This document shows positions 19,894 through 27,291 of a stretch of DNA of 47,752 nucleotides, one piece after another. The translations under genes and the position numbers were made by a program. Each line of letters opens with the position of its first letter. Positions within the stretch are counted from its first letter, which is position 1. The notes under the pieces were generated by a model. That model was not told the DNA's origin. It did not search any database and saw nothing but the letters and a program-made list of their open reading frames with translations. Origin of the DNA: Bacteroidota bacterium (GTDB taxonomy: Bacteria; Bacteroidota; Bacteroidia; NS11-12g; UBA955); contig SYIL01000009.1 of the NCBI GenBank assembly GCA_005798825.1, forward strand, positions 1 through 47,752. Direction: 5' to 3'.

Positions 19894-19916
19894 TTTGTCG
19901 CCCTGCGGGCGGCAAA
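19894..19916 (-). promoter_or_regulatory. GC-rich leader hairpin before the GH81 start codon
   Basis: The arms TTTGTCGCCC (19894-19903) and GGGCGGCAAA (19907-19916) pair over ten positions, one of them a G-U wobble, around a TGC loop. If the promoter at 19917-19947 is right, the hairpin fills almost the whole 5' leader and ends six bases from the TTG start. It could stabilise the mRNA or limit ribosome entry; that is inference. Confidence 0.5.
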
Positions 19917-19953
19917 CGAAGATATAATATTATTGTAAAAGATACAATAATAT
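19917..19953 (-). promoter_or_regulatory. promoter and overlapping operator-like dyad of the GH81 gene
   Basis: A perfect inverted repeat, ATATTATTGTA (19927-19937) and TACAATAATAT (19943-19953) with a five-base centre, lies 40-66 bases upstream of the start. On the minus strand a TTG (19945-19947) in one arm is followed after 20 bases by TATCTTCG (19917-19924), one base off TAnnTTTG. The dyad therefore covers the -33 box and most of the spacer, as expected for a repressor or activator site. The stem has no GC content to make it a terminator. Confidence 0.45.
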
Positions 19954-20102
19954 GAAGTCGCTATGTGGAATTTGCCCTGAATGTTCGATTTGTAATCTAA
20001 TAACGTTTAGCCCCAGCGTTCGCGGAAAATTTGCGAGACGAAAGTCCCCGACAAATCCCTCTATCGCAAAAAAATATAGCAATTCAAAGGGCTTCATTGG
20101 AC

Positions 20103-20128
20103 TTCGGCTGAGCCTCCGCTGCATTACG
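20103..20128. repeat. short repeat-like sequence right of the GH81 gene
   Basis: This 26-base stretch is the partner of 15562-15588: TTCGGCTGAGCCTC at the left end and GCATTACG at the right end match with few changes and one length difference. It has the same orientation as its partner, so the pair brackets the GH81 gene as direct, diverged copies. Confidence 0.35.
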
Positions 20129-20301
20129 CCCATTTTAACATAAGAAAAAACAGTGTAGAAAATAAATGAAATTATATCAATTGATTGAATCGTTCAGTTA
20201 GAATCCCCCTTACACAATAAATACTCCGCTTTATAGAGCAATACTTTCAGCGCTTTTTACATGTATTTATTCCTTTTTTATGAATAACGATACTTAAAAC
20301 A

Positions 20302-20309
20302 TAAGTTTG
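20302..20309 (+). promoter_or_regulatory. -7 promoter box of the 20.3 kb lipoprotein gene
   Basis: TAAGTTTG matches TAnnTTTG and ends five bases before the ATG, which implies a very short leader. No obvious -33 TTG was seen at the right distance. Confidence 0.4.
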
Positions 20310-20314
20310 CACAG

Positions 20315-20830
20315 ATGAAAAAATTTATTTACACAATAACTGCTGCCATCATGTTAGTATTCTCTGCTTGCGGTGGCGGGGGTGAAAAAACTACATTTAC
20401 TCTAAAGGATGTTCCTTTCTCAATGACTGGTCCTTTGTATGAAGGTCCAAACCTTTTCCAGTCCACTGTTAAAATAGACTTGAAAGCCATTTTAGGTGCG
20501 AAATATAAAGAGGGTGTTAAAATCAACAACGCTGTGCTAACATCAGCAACAATCAAATCAACAGATTCATCAAATTTTGACGATTTTGGTAGTTTTGTGA
20601 TGAGTTTGGCCAGTGATAATGCTGATTTGCGAATGAAAGAATTGGCTTTTTTAAATCCGGTGAAACCCGGAACCAAAATGGCAAATTTGTCTGTTTCCAA
20701 AGAAGTTACATTCGAAGATTATTTTGGTGAGAAACAATTTTACCTTATTATTGATGGAAGTTTAATTAAGGATTTGGAGACTGATTTAAACTTCAAATGT
20801 GATTTTGAATTTGAATTAACACACAACTAA
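20315..20830 (+). CDS. lipoprotein of unknown function
   Basis: The 171-residue product begins with a lipoprotein signal ending in a lipobox (FSAC, cysteine about residue 19) and a GGGG linker. The mature part contains alternating strands (TVKIDLKAILGAKY, NNAVLTSATIKS, FYLIIDGSLI) and looks like a single beta-rich domain exported to the cell envelope. I do not recognise a family. It stands alone between the GH81 flank and the DUF2147 gene, with its own promoter box. The lipoprotein at 15.0-15.5 kb has a similar layout, so the two may be distantly related. Confidence 0.72.
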   Translation: MKKFIYTITAAIMLVFSACGGGGEKTTFTLKDVPFSMTGPLYEGPNLFQSTVKIDLKAILGAKYKEGVKINNAVLTSATIKSTDSSNFDDFGSFVMSLASDNADLRMKELAFLNPVKPGTKMANLSVSKEVTFEDYFGEKQFYLIIDGSLIKDLETDLNFKCDFEFELTHN

Positions 20831-20973
20831 GAAAATAGCTACTTGGAAAGTACCTACACAACATACATCCATCCCTTTTTTGGTTTGTTATTCTGCACAT
20901 CAAACACACATCCTACCTTCCAGCAATGGAGCAATGACTGGTTTGTAACAAATATTAATACAATAACATATCT

Positions 20974-21432
20974 ATGAAAAAAATCATTTTCTCCCTGATG
21001 TTGGTTATGGTGACTGGCATTTTTACTGCATTTGTTCAACAAGAAGGAGGTGATCGCCTTTTGGGTGTTTGGGAGCCCAGTAATGGTCGAGCGCGAGTAA
21101 AAATTGAAAAAATTGGCTCGAAATACTACGGTAAGTTTGTTTGGTTAAAAGAACCCATCGATCCGGTTACCAATCTACCCAAAACAGATAAAAATAATCC
21201 CGATCCAAGTATGAAAAAGATACCGTTAAAAGGGTACAGAATGCTCAAGGATTTTACCTACACAGGAAACGATGAATGGGCAGATGGTACAATTTATGAT
21301 CCTTTGAATGGAAGTACATATAGTTGTTTCATCAAAATGACCAATGCAAATACATTAGACATACGGGGTTATATTGGTGTTTCGGCTTTGGGTAGGACCG
21401 ATAATTGGAAGCGCTTGGTGGTAAAAAAATAA
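20974..21432 (+). CDS. DUF2147 family exported protein
   Basis: The 152-residue protein has an N-terminal signal segment (about 1-20). A DUF2147 domain follows: LLGVWEPSNGRARVKIEK, KYYGKFVWLKEP, a central PVTNLPKTDKNNPD, LKGYRMLKDFTY, then W..GTIYDPLNG.TYSC and LDIRGYIGVSALGRTDNW. The fold is a small lipocalin-like barrel and the family is widespread in Bacteroidota and Proteobacteria. Its function is unknown, although it is usually exported. It is followed after three bases by the outer-membrane-protein-like gene, so the two are probably one transcription unit. Confidence 0.85.
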   Translation: MKKIIFSLMLVMVTGIFTAFVQQEGGDRLLGVWEPSNGRARVKIEKIGSKYYGKFVWLKEPIDPVTNLPKTDKNNPDPSMKKIPLKGYRMLKDFTYTGNDEWADGTIYDPLNGSTYSCFIKMTNANTLDIRGYIGVSALGRTDNWKRLVVKK

Positions 21433-21435
21433 GCC

Positions 21436-22602
21436 ATGAAGTTCTATTATTTAGCGCGAAGGTGTCGAATTTTACTATTGGTTTGGGCGAGTGCCCTTTT
21501 TGGAGTTAATGCGCTTCAAGCACAGACCGACAAAAATTTAACCGACTCATCAGTTGCACCCGCAATCATTGATGCAGAAGAGGATTTTAGTCAATACGAT
21601 GACTTAAGTTTTGCCGCCGAGGGTGCCAAGCGCTATTGTAGTCCAAAAATTGAAGGTCTAAGCCCAGCTAAGCTCATTAGCGTCGGTTACGATTATCAAA
21701 TGGGCTACACCATGACAGCAGATACATTTAGACCAGAAAATTTGGCCAATGTTTCGATGAAAGAAAGTGCAAAATTACTTTCATCCAACGGTATTCGATT
21801 GGGGTGTAATATTCCGGTAATATCAAAAACAAATTTGGTATGGCAGATGGGGTTTAATTACTGGGAGCAACGCTATAAATTTGAAAACCCGGATGCATTA
21901 AAAAATCCAATGCTCACTTCTTTGCGCGACAATGGTTTGAGAACAATGGGGATCAATACCACACTTTTTAAGCCCCTTGATGATGTAAAATTTTTATTGT
22001 TTCAAGGCTCGGCTGATTTGAATGGAGATTATCAATTTGGGAAATTTATGCCCTTAAGGTATACAAAATATTCCGGGGCTTTGATATATGGCAAGCGCAC
22101 TGGAGAGAAAAAACAGTGGGGGTTGGGTGTTGCCAGAACCTACCGGGTTGGAGAATTAAATTACATCCCCATTATTTTTTACAATTCAACAGACATTGCC
22201 AATAAATGGGGTACAGAAATTTTGTTCCCCGCCCGAGCCCACGTTAGGCGCACTTTCAACAGCCGCAATATGCTCTTTGCGGGTTATGAGTTGGAAGGCC
22301 AGAGTTATCGCTTATGGCGTTCGAACGATGCAAGTGGTTTAAATTTGCGCGACGAGAAAGCCGAAATTCGCAGGGGTGAAATTCGTTTGAGAATGGTGTA
22401 TGAATTTTCAATTAAGGATTTTTTATGGATGTCTATTCAAGCTGGATACCGTATCAATTATCGATATAATGTAGATCGTTTGGATGATGATCGCGAAATT
22501 TATCGCGCCTTTGGACTCGCAAGCGATGCACCCTATTTTATGACGAATCAGTTGACCAACCCGCTATACCTGAATATTAGTGTAAATTTGGTAAGTCCAT
22601 AA
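21436..22602 (+). CDS. predicted outer-membrane beta-barrel protein (DUF6268-like)
   Basis: The 388-residue product has a signal peptide (about 1-30, ending ALQAQ). A low-complexity acidic linker precedes repeated amphipathic strands with aromatic girdles (VGYDYQMGYTMTADTF, NLVWQMGFNYWEQRY, NMLFAGYELEGQSYRLW, DFLWMSIQAGYRINYRYNV). The overall shape fits a medium-sized outer-membrane barrel, most like DUF6268. What it transports or binds is unknown. It starts three bases after the DUF2147 stop. The 177 bases after it hold no gene that I can support. Confidence 0.7.
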   Translation: MKFYYLARRCRILLLVWASALFGVNALQAQTDKNLTDSSVAPAIIDAEEDFSQYDDLSFAAEGAKRYCSPKIEGLSPAKLISVGYDYQMGYTMTADTFRPENLANVSMKESAKLLSSNGIRLGCNIPVISKTNLVWQMGFNYWEQRYKFENPDALKNPMLTSLRDNGLRTMGINTTLFKPLDDVKFLLFQGSADLNGDYQFGKFMPLRYTKYSGALIYGKRTGEKKQWGLGVARTYRVGELNYIPIIFYNSTDIANKWGTEILFPARAHVRRTFNSRNMLFAGYELEGQSYRLWRSNDASGLNLRDEKAEIRRGEIRLRMVYEFSIKDFLWMSIQAGYRINYRYNVDRLDDDREIYRAFGLASDAPYFMTNQLTNPLYLNISVNLVSP

Positions 22603-22779
22603 ATTAAAAAAATTCAAAAAAAGTTTAGGGGACAAATAAAATAAAAGATAAAGAAAGTTGCGGGATAATAAGTCAATTTTCGATTTGTCAATACTGAATT
22701 TACTCGTTTAAAAACCAATGCCTTCTGTCCAAAACATCGCGTATTTCCAAAATTTCACTACACAAAACAAATATAAAAA

Positions 22780-23133
22780 ATGGAGCACTTTTTATTTCTT
22801 GCACAAATGATTTTAGGTCTGTCGGTAATCTATGTTTGGATTTTTAGATACCATAACGTAGTCAAAGAATTTAAACAATTTGGATTAAATGATTTAACCC
22901 GCAACTTTGTTGGCGCTTCTAAAATTGCTCTGGCCACATTGCTTATAACAGCTTTTTGGCATCCTACACTGGTTCAAATATCCGCCATACTTATGGGCAT
23001 GTTTATGATTGCTGCTCAATATTTTCATTTCAAAATTAAAAATTCCTTGGTTAAATTTATACCCTCGCTGGTCTTTTTGATTTTGTCCGTATTTATTGCA
23101 TTGAATTCTGGTCCCCGCTGCGATGGTTGCTAA
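22780..23133 (+). CDS. small DoxX-like four-helix membrane protein
   Basis: The 117-residue protein has four hydrophobic helices (about residues 4-22, 45-62, 65-83 and 91-108) joined by short charged loops. After the first helix comes RYHNVVKEFKQFGL, similar in layout to NPHMKNEFNRFNL in the gene 87 bases downstream. The pattern fits the DoxX-like superfamily; no redox or quinone motif can be seen. It ends in a short cysteine-bearing tail (GPRCDGC). The two genes look like distant tandem duplicates. Confidence 0.62.
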   Translation: MEHFLFLAQMILGLSVIYVWIFRYHNVVKEFKQFGLNDLTRNFVGASKIALATLLITAFWHPTLVQISAILMGMFMIAAQYFHFKIKNSLVKFIPSLVFLILSVFIALNSGPRCDGC

Positions 23134-23219
23134 ACGCTGGAGTTCCAGATTGTTGATGGCGATTCTCTTCTACCAACCGGTGGTTCCAAGCTCACCCCCG
23201 TCGGGTCAATAGTTCCAGA
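23134..23219. other. GC-rich spacer between the two DoxX-like genes
   Basis: These 86 bases are noticeably GC-richer than the genes either side. They contain GGAGTTCCAGA near the left end and AGTTCCAGAATG at the right end, plus an internal GGTTCCAAGC. No gene or hairpin with a T run was found. The repeated GTTCCA words hint at repeat-derived sequence. Confidence 0.25.
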
Positions 23220-23597
23220 ATGAAGATCCACACAATTTGTATTCTTATATCTAGTTTATCATTCTATGCCTATGTGGCCTCCTATTTCATAAACCCCCAC
23301 ATGAAAAACGAGTTTAATCGTTTTAACTTATCCAAAATCGGTTTATTGGTCATCATTTTAGAGTTCTTAGGAGCAACTGGTTTGTTGCTGGGACTAAAAT
23401 TTGGTCCAGAACCTTTTTTTTATTTCCAAGAGGTTTTACCCGTTGACTTAATTTTAAACATTTCATCCTTGGGACTAAGCCTTCTTATGTTGTGCGGTTT
23501 TATCGTGAGATTAAAGCTAAGGGATACTATCTGGATTGCTTTACCCGCTGTGTTTTACATGATACTGAATGCATATATATTTTTTGCGGCTCCATAG
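23220..23597 (+). CDS. small DoxX-like membrane protein
   Basis: The 125-residue product has four predicted membrane helices (about 5-24, 40-60, 75-95 and 102-120). A soluble loop after helix one, NPHMKNEFNRFNLSKIG, is followed by a second helix rich in glycine (LEFLGATGLLLGLKFGP), the common feature of DoxX-like proteins. Function is unknown. It follows the similar gene at 22780 in the same direction and may share its transcript. The 150 bases after it carry no gene but include an AT-rich inverted repeat around AACCAAAATTTGGTT. Confidence 0.62.
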   Translation: MKIHTICILISSLSFYAYVASYFINPHMKNEFNRFNLSKIGLLVIILEFLGATGLLLGLKFGPEPFFYFQEVLPVDLILNISSLGLSLLMLCGFIVRLKLRDTIWIALPAVFYMILNAYIFFAAP

Positions 23598-23746
23598 TAA
23601 TTCACAATCCATCACTACAAATTATAAATATTGAATTGGAAACCAAAATTTGGTTGTTTCTTGTTGTGAAATCAAAGAGTGTATAATTAACCTTATAGGG
23701 CCGTTTGTTCTTGTAATAAAGAAGTACTGGTATTTTGACCTAAAAG

Positions 23747-24169
23747 CTATTCTAAGAACTTGTGTTGGATGTCATTGGTCGGAATTTTACAATGCTCTCT
23801 TTTGCCAAATAATTTATACCGCGTCTTTGCAACTAAGTCATAGAAAAAATCCCTTACGGGCCTGGGGAAAATAGACCCTATATACAATAGTTTCCAAAAC
23901 CCTCCCAACTCTTTCAACACCCGAAGTACAGCCGTAGATTTCAAAAAATAACGATCGCCCACTATTAATACGATTGATGTATAAGAATCAGTAGGTAAAT
24001 TTAGCTTTGCAAGCAAAGATTGTCCAGTTGATGACTGCAATGAAGTGAATTTGAATTTATTGTTTTTATCTTTCGCAATTATAAATTGAACAACGCCATC
24101 ACATAGGTTGCAAACTCCATCAAAAAGTATAACCCTTTCTTCTTTCAAATTGACAATAGAATCTTGCAA
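23747..24169 (-). CDS. DCC-family (DUF393) thiol-disulfide oxidoreductase-like protein
   Basis: The 140-residue protein carries the DxxCxxC signature of the family (FDGVCNLCDG, about 17-26). A thioredoxin-like fold with FTSLQSSTGQ follows, then YFLKSTAVLRVLKELGGFW and the C-terminal ...VRDFFYDLVAKTRYKLFG. The two cysteines could form a redox pair, but activity is not established for most members. It is probably cytoplasmic, with no signal peptide. It converges with the DoxX-like genes and is divergent from the AlkB-type gene. Confidence 0.85.
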   Translation of the reverse strand: MQDSIVNLKEERVILFDGVCNLCDGVVQFIIAKDKNNKFKFTSLQSSTGQSLLAKLNLPTDSYTSIVLIVGDRYFLKSTAVLRVLKELGGFWKLLYIGSIFPRPVRDFFYDLVAKTRYKLFGKREHCKIPTNDIQHKFLE

Positions 24170-24316
24170 TAGTAGATTGTTTCAAGAAAAAATTTGAATA
24201 CGTGAGATAAAATGGTCACAGGTCTAAACCATCGAATATACAAAACAAATGTCTATTCAAAAAATCTCTAATAGGCCATTTACGAAAGATAAAAACTATA
24301 TTCGTTTTGGTAATTG

Positions 24317-25366
24317 ATGAAAATAACAGCATTTAAATATTTAACCACGTTTATACCCGGTATCGCTGTTGGCGTTTCTTTTTTATACAACGATGTTTGG
24401 TCTTGGTTTGCCGTTTTTTTTGTTTTTGGTGCAATTCCGATGTTTGAGTTGGTTTTGGGGGCAAGCCAATCGAATATTGATGAAGAGCAGTTGGCGCTCC
24501 GTGCCAAAGACCGCATTTATGATTTTCTTCTTTATATAATTGTACCCATTCAATGGCTATTTATTTTTTGGTTTTGCTTTCTAATGCAAAATAATCAAAA
24601 TATATCTGGGTGGGAATGGTTTGGAAAGGTGATGGCCATGGGTATATTGTGCGGAAGTTTCGGTATCAATGTGGCGCACGAATTGGGTCATCGAAATCAT
24701 AAAATTGAGCAATTTTTTTCCAAAATGTTGTTGTGCAGCTCGCTGTATATGCATTTTTTTATTGAACACAATCGGGGGCATCACAAGCATGTGGCTACTC
24801 CAAAAGACCCTTCAACTGCGCGTATGCATGAAATGGTATACCTATTTTGGTTTCGTTCAATGTTTCAAACTTGGGTATCATCATGGAAAATAGAAATCGA
24901 AAGGTTGCGGCGCGAAGGAAAATGGATATTGGGCTGGGAAAATGAAATGTTGCGATTCCAATGTATTCAAATTGCTGTTTTACTGGGTTTGGGATTGATT
25001 TTTGGTGGATGGGCTGTGTTTTCGTTTTGGTTGGCCGCACTGATTGGTGGTGTGTTTTTAGAAACCATCAATTACATCGAACATTATGGATTAATGCGCA
25101 AAAAAACCGCTTCGGGTCATTATGAAACTATGCAGCCCCAACACTCTTGGAATAGCAATCATCTGGTAGGTCGACTAATATTGTTTGAGCTCTCGAGGCA
25201 CTCAGACCATCATTTTAAATCAAATAAAAAATATCAAACACTCATATCGATTGATGCTGCACCCCAAATGCCCACTGGATACCCTGGCATGATGGTATTG
25301 AGTTTATTGGCACCTCTTTGGTTTTGGGTAATGAATCCCCGCGTAAAAAAGTACGCGAGTGGTTAA
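24317..25366 (+). CDS. alkB: AlkB-type alkane 1-monooxygenase (membrane di-iron hydroxylase)
   Basis: The 349-residue integral membrane protein belongs to the fatty-acid-desaturase/AlkB superfamily. The histidine motifs of AlkB are all present: HELGHRNH (about 119-126), EHNRGHHKHVATPKDPSTAR (about 151-170), NYIEHYGLMRK (about 250) and LSRHSDHHFKSNKKYQT (about 290-306). They ligate a di-iron site that hydroxylates the terminal carbon of n-alkanes or related chains using O2 and electrons from rubredoxin. No rubredoxin or rubredoxin reductase gene is in the window and no rubredoxin domain is fused. ATG 24317 is preferred to the TTG immediately before it. The gene is followed by the EF-Tu fragment. 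Some homologues hydroxylate other lipid chains, so the substrate is open. Confidence 0.85.
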   Translation: MKITAFKYLTTFIPGIAVGVSFLYNDVWSWFAVFFVFGAIPMFELVLGASQSNIDEEQLALRAKDRIYDFLLYIIVPIQWLFIFWFCFLMQNNQNISGWEWFGKVMAMGILCGSFGINVAHELGHRNHKIEQFFSKMLLCSSLYMHFFIEHNRGHHKHVATPKDPSTARMHEMVYLFWFRSMFQTWVSSWKIEIERLRREGKWILGWENEMLRFQCIQIAVLLGLGLIFGGWAVFSFWLAALIGGVFLETINYIEHYGLMRKKTASGHYETMQPQHSWNSNHLVGRLILFELSRHSDHHFKSNKKYQTLISIDAAPQMPTGYPGMMVLSLLAPLWFWVMNPRVKKYASG

Positions 25367-25377
25367 GGGTTTAATAG

Positions 25378-25455
25378 GTAGATTTCGCACAAAGGCCGCA
25401 CTTGAACATTGCTACTATGGGTCACGTTGACCCCGGTAAGTCCTTTACCCATTAA
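25378..25455 (+). pseudogene. fragment of an EF-Tu (tuf) gene, N-terminal region
   Basis: Between a TAG and a TAA in the same frame lie 25 codons reading RPHLNIATMGHVDPGKS and then FTH. Intact EF-Tu starts with KPHLNIxTIGHVDHGKTTLT, so the first switch of the GTPase and its P-loop are recognisable, but the key DHGKTT has become DPGKSF and the frame stops. Only this N-terminal piece remains; the rest of tuf is not in the window. It lies in the 157-base gap between the alkB-type gene and umuC. It is too short to be a functional protein. Confidence 0.7.
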
Positions 25456-25523
25456 ACTTTCCACTTTCATTTCGCGGCATACATAATAAAATGCAAGATA
25501 GTCATGCGATTTTTATGCACGAA

Positions 25524-26780
25524 CTAATTAGAAACACTCAGAATTTCACCCATATTCGTAGTGAAATTGGGCGATTTCATTTCTTGCCTCAACTTCCATT
25601 TTCTCGCAAATCCGCCGGATGCAATTCTCACCTTGTCCCTACCCATTTTGCCATTGATCTGATCCATTACATTCATTAATTTACTGTATTTATGACGGTC
25701 TGCCCGACTGTCAAACAAGACCTGTTGAATCTGATTTTCTGATACAATTTCACTTACAATAACACCAGCTTTTTTGTAATTATACCCCTCCTTAAATACG
25801 CTTTTCAATGCAACTAAAGCGTATCTAATCAATTCTGTTGTATCATTTGTTGCAGGTGTCAATGCAATAGAAATAGATCCATAATACTGCGGATCATTGG
25901 CTCTAAAGGAATTTGTATGCATGAAAATTGTGAGCTGTGCCGCACATGATTTTTGTCTTCTCAATTTCTCGGCACAACGACTTACGTGGGTGGCAACAGC
26001 CTCAGAAATGGGTCCATACTCTTGCAGTTTGGTACCAAAAGAACGAGAAGTACATATTTGTTTTTTCGAGGATGGATATTCTTCTAGTGCTATACAAGCA
26101 ATTCCATTGAGTTCTTTCAACATTCTAAGTCCAATGACACCCATCTTAGCACCTATCCATGATTTATCGGCATTGGCCAATTCCCAAGCAGTCGTTATAT
26201 TGTTGGCCAACATCCATTTGCCCAATTTTCTCCCAATTCCCCAAACATCACCAACTTCCATCCACTTCAGCACAAGTTCCCTTTTGGCCTCAGTATCTAT
26301 TACAAATACTCCGTTGGCAGCATTTTTCTTGGCGTACTTATTGGCAGCCTTGGCAAGGGTTTTAGTGCTTGCAACACCCACACAGGTAGGAATACCAATA
26401 TTCTGTTTTACCATTTCACGCATATCCTGGGCATAGGATTCTAGATTTCCAAATCCCGTGAGATCAATAAAACTTTCATCAATACTATAAACCTCAATAC
26501 GTGGACTAAAAGTACCCAATGTTGCCATTACCCTTGAAGAAATATCACCGTATAGCGCATAATTCGAAGAAAATACACGCACTTGGTGTGTTTCAATTAG
26601 TTCCTTAATTTCAAATGCAATCGCGCCCATTTTAATTCCCAATGCTTTTGCTTCATTGCTTCTTGCAATAACACATCCGTCATTATTGCTTAAGACAACA
26701 ATGGGCAGTCCCTCCAACTTTGGCTGAAACAATCGTTCACACGACGCGTAAAAGTTATTACAATCTACGAGGGCGAACAC
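25524..26780 (-). CDS. umuC: Y-family DNA polymerase UmuC (Pol V catalytic subunit)
   Basis: The 418-residue protein is a translesion polymerase. FALVDCNNFYASCERLF (N-terminus, first catalytic Asp), VVLSNNDGCVIARSNEAK, YGDISSRVM and YSIDESFIDL (catalytic Asp-Glu pair) make up the palm. VGVASTKTLAKAANKYAKK and VWGIGRKLG follow in the thumb region, and the little-finger and C-terminal UmuC domain runs to the end (GYNYKKAGVI). It works with processed UmuD' in SOS mutagenesis. GTG 26780 is chosen because the canonical UmuC N-terminus is MFALVDxN; a TTG at 26801 would add seven residues. It overlaps the end of umuD by 23 bases. Confidence 0.92.
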   Translation of the reverse strand: MFALVDCNNFYASCERLFQPKLEGLPIVVLSNNDGCVIARSNEAKALGIKMGAIAFEIKELIETHQVRVFSSNYALYGDISSRVMATLGTFSPRIEVYSIDESFIDLTGFGNLESYAQDMREMVKQNIGIPTCVGVASTKTLAKAANKYAKKNAANGVFVIDTEAKRELVLKWMEVGDVWGIGRKLGKWMLANNITTAWELANADKSWIGAKMGVIGLRMLKELNGIACIALEEYPSSKKQICTSRSFGTKLQEYGPISEAVATHVSRCAEKLRRQKSCAAQLTIFMHTNSFRANDPQYYGSISIALTPATNDTTELIRYALVALKSVFKEGYNYKKAGVIVSEIVSENQIQQVLFDSRADRHKYSKLMNVMDQINGKMGRDKVRIASGGFARKWKLRQEMKSPNFTTNMGEILSVSN

Positions 26781-27291
26781 AATGTATTTTTCTGGTTTCA
26801 ATAATTACAAAGGTCACTACCCCAAAGACCGAGAATGTCATTCCGTCTGTAATCGGAATGGGCTTGTATTTTTCATTCGCAGGGTATAGTGTTATCGTAT
26901 TTTGCTCAGCATGGTAATACTTTACAGTAAACTCTCCATTTACAATAGCCAATACAATATCATTATTTTGAGGTCTCAGCGATTTGTCAACAATCAATTT
27001 GGCTGGATCGGAAATAAAGGCATCTTTCATCGAGTCTCCCGTTACCTCAATGGTAAACGTAGAAGCAGGATGTTTTATCATCAGCCTCTTTAAATCAATC
27101 TCTTCTTCAAGATAATCATCGGCAGGCGATGGGAATCCTGCTTTTACAACGGCGTTGTTGATAAACGGAATTTCTAAGGGTTGAGACACATCTTTAATGG
27201 AAAAAAGACGAATTGTGTCGTTGTCTCCAATAATACCACGCTGCTTGCCAAATTTGGGATCTGGACTACTCTCCCACTGTGTCTCTTGCAC
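26758..27291 (-). CDS. umuD: UmuD-like SOS peptidase
   Basis: The 177-residue protein has an N-terminal tail of about 50 residues and the S24 LexA/UmuD peptidase domain. The self-cleavage site is Ala-Gly in KAGFPSPADDY (E. coli UmuD has Cys-Gly). The catalytic serine is in TGDSMKDAF and the lysine in GEFTVKYY. After RecA-stimulated cleavage it would activate UmuC. The start is GTG 27291, which overlaps the stop of the SPFH gene by one base (TAGTG). The C-terminus is about ten residues longer than in E. coli (IETRKIHCVRPRRL), and those extra codons are the part that overlaps umuC. Confidence 0.9.
   Translation of the reverse strand: MQETQWESSPDPKFGKQRGIIGDNDTIRLFSIKDVSQPLEIPFINNAVVKAGFPSPADDYLEEEIDLKRLMIKHPASTFTIEVTGDSMKDAFISDPAKLIVDKSLRPQNNDIVLAIVNGEFTVKYYHAEQNTITLYPANEKYKPIPITDGMTFSVFGVVTFVIIETRKIHCVRPRRL

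Larger units (their letters stand above)
19954..20314. other. gene-free stretch right of GH81 with repeat-like sequence
   Basis: No convincing gene is present. The part from about 19998 to 20130 is GC-richer than the flanking DNA and includes the copy at 20103-20128 related to the left-flank repeat. It also has an imperfect symmetric segment around TTCGCGGAAAATTTGCGAGA (20019-20038). A 63-codon open frame starting at 19952 has four cysteines in CGICPECSIC but runs through the repeat-like part and shows no protein-like pattern beyond it. The last 170 bases are AT-rich and hold the promoter of the next gene. Confidence 0.4.

Noticed and set aside
19952-20143. Small cysteine-rich protein (CGICPECSIC) right of GH81
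   Set aside because: The frame runs on through repeat-like DNA and the cysteines fall in the promoter/dyad flank; nothing else supports a gene.
23134-23219. Integron attC-like site or tRNA remnant in the GC-rich spacer
   Set aside because: No inverse-core/core pair with the right consensus and no cloverleaf could be made; kept only as possible repeat-derived sequence.
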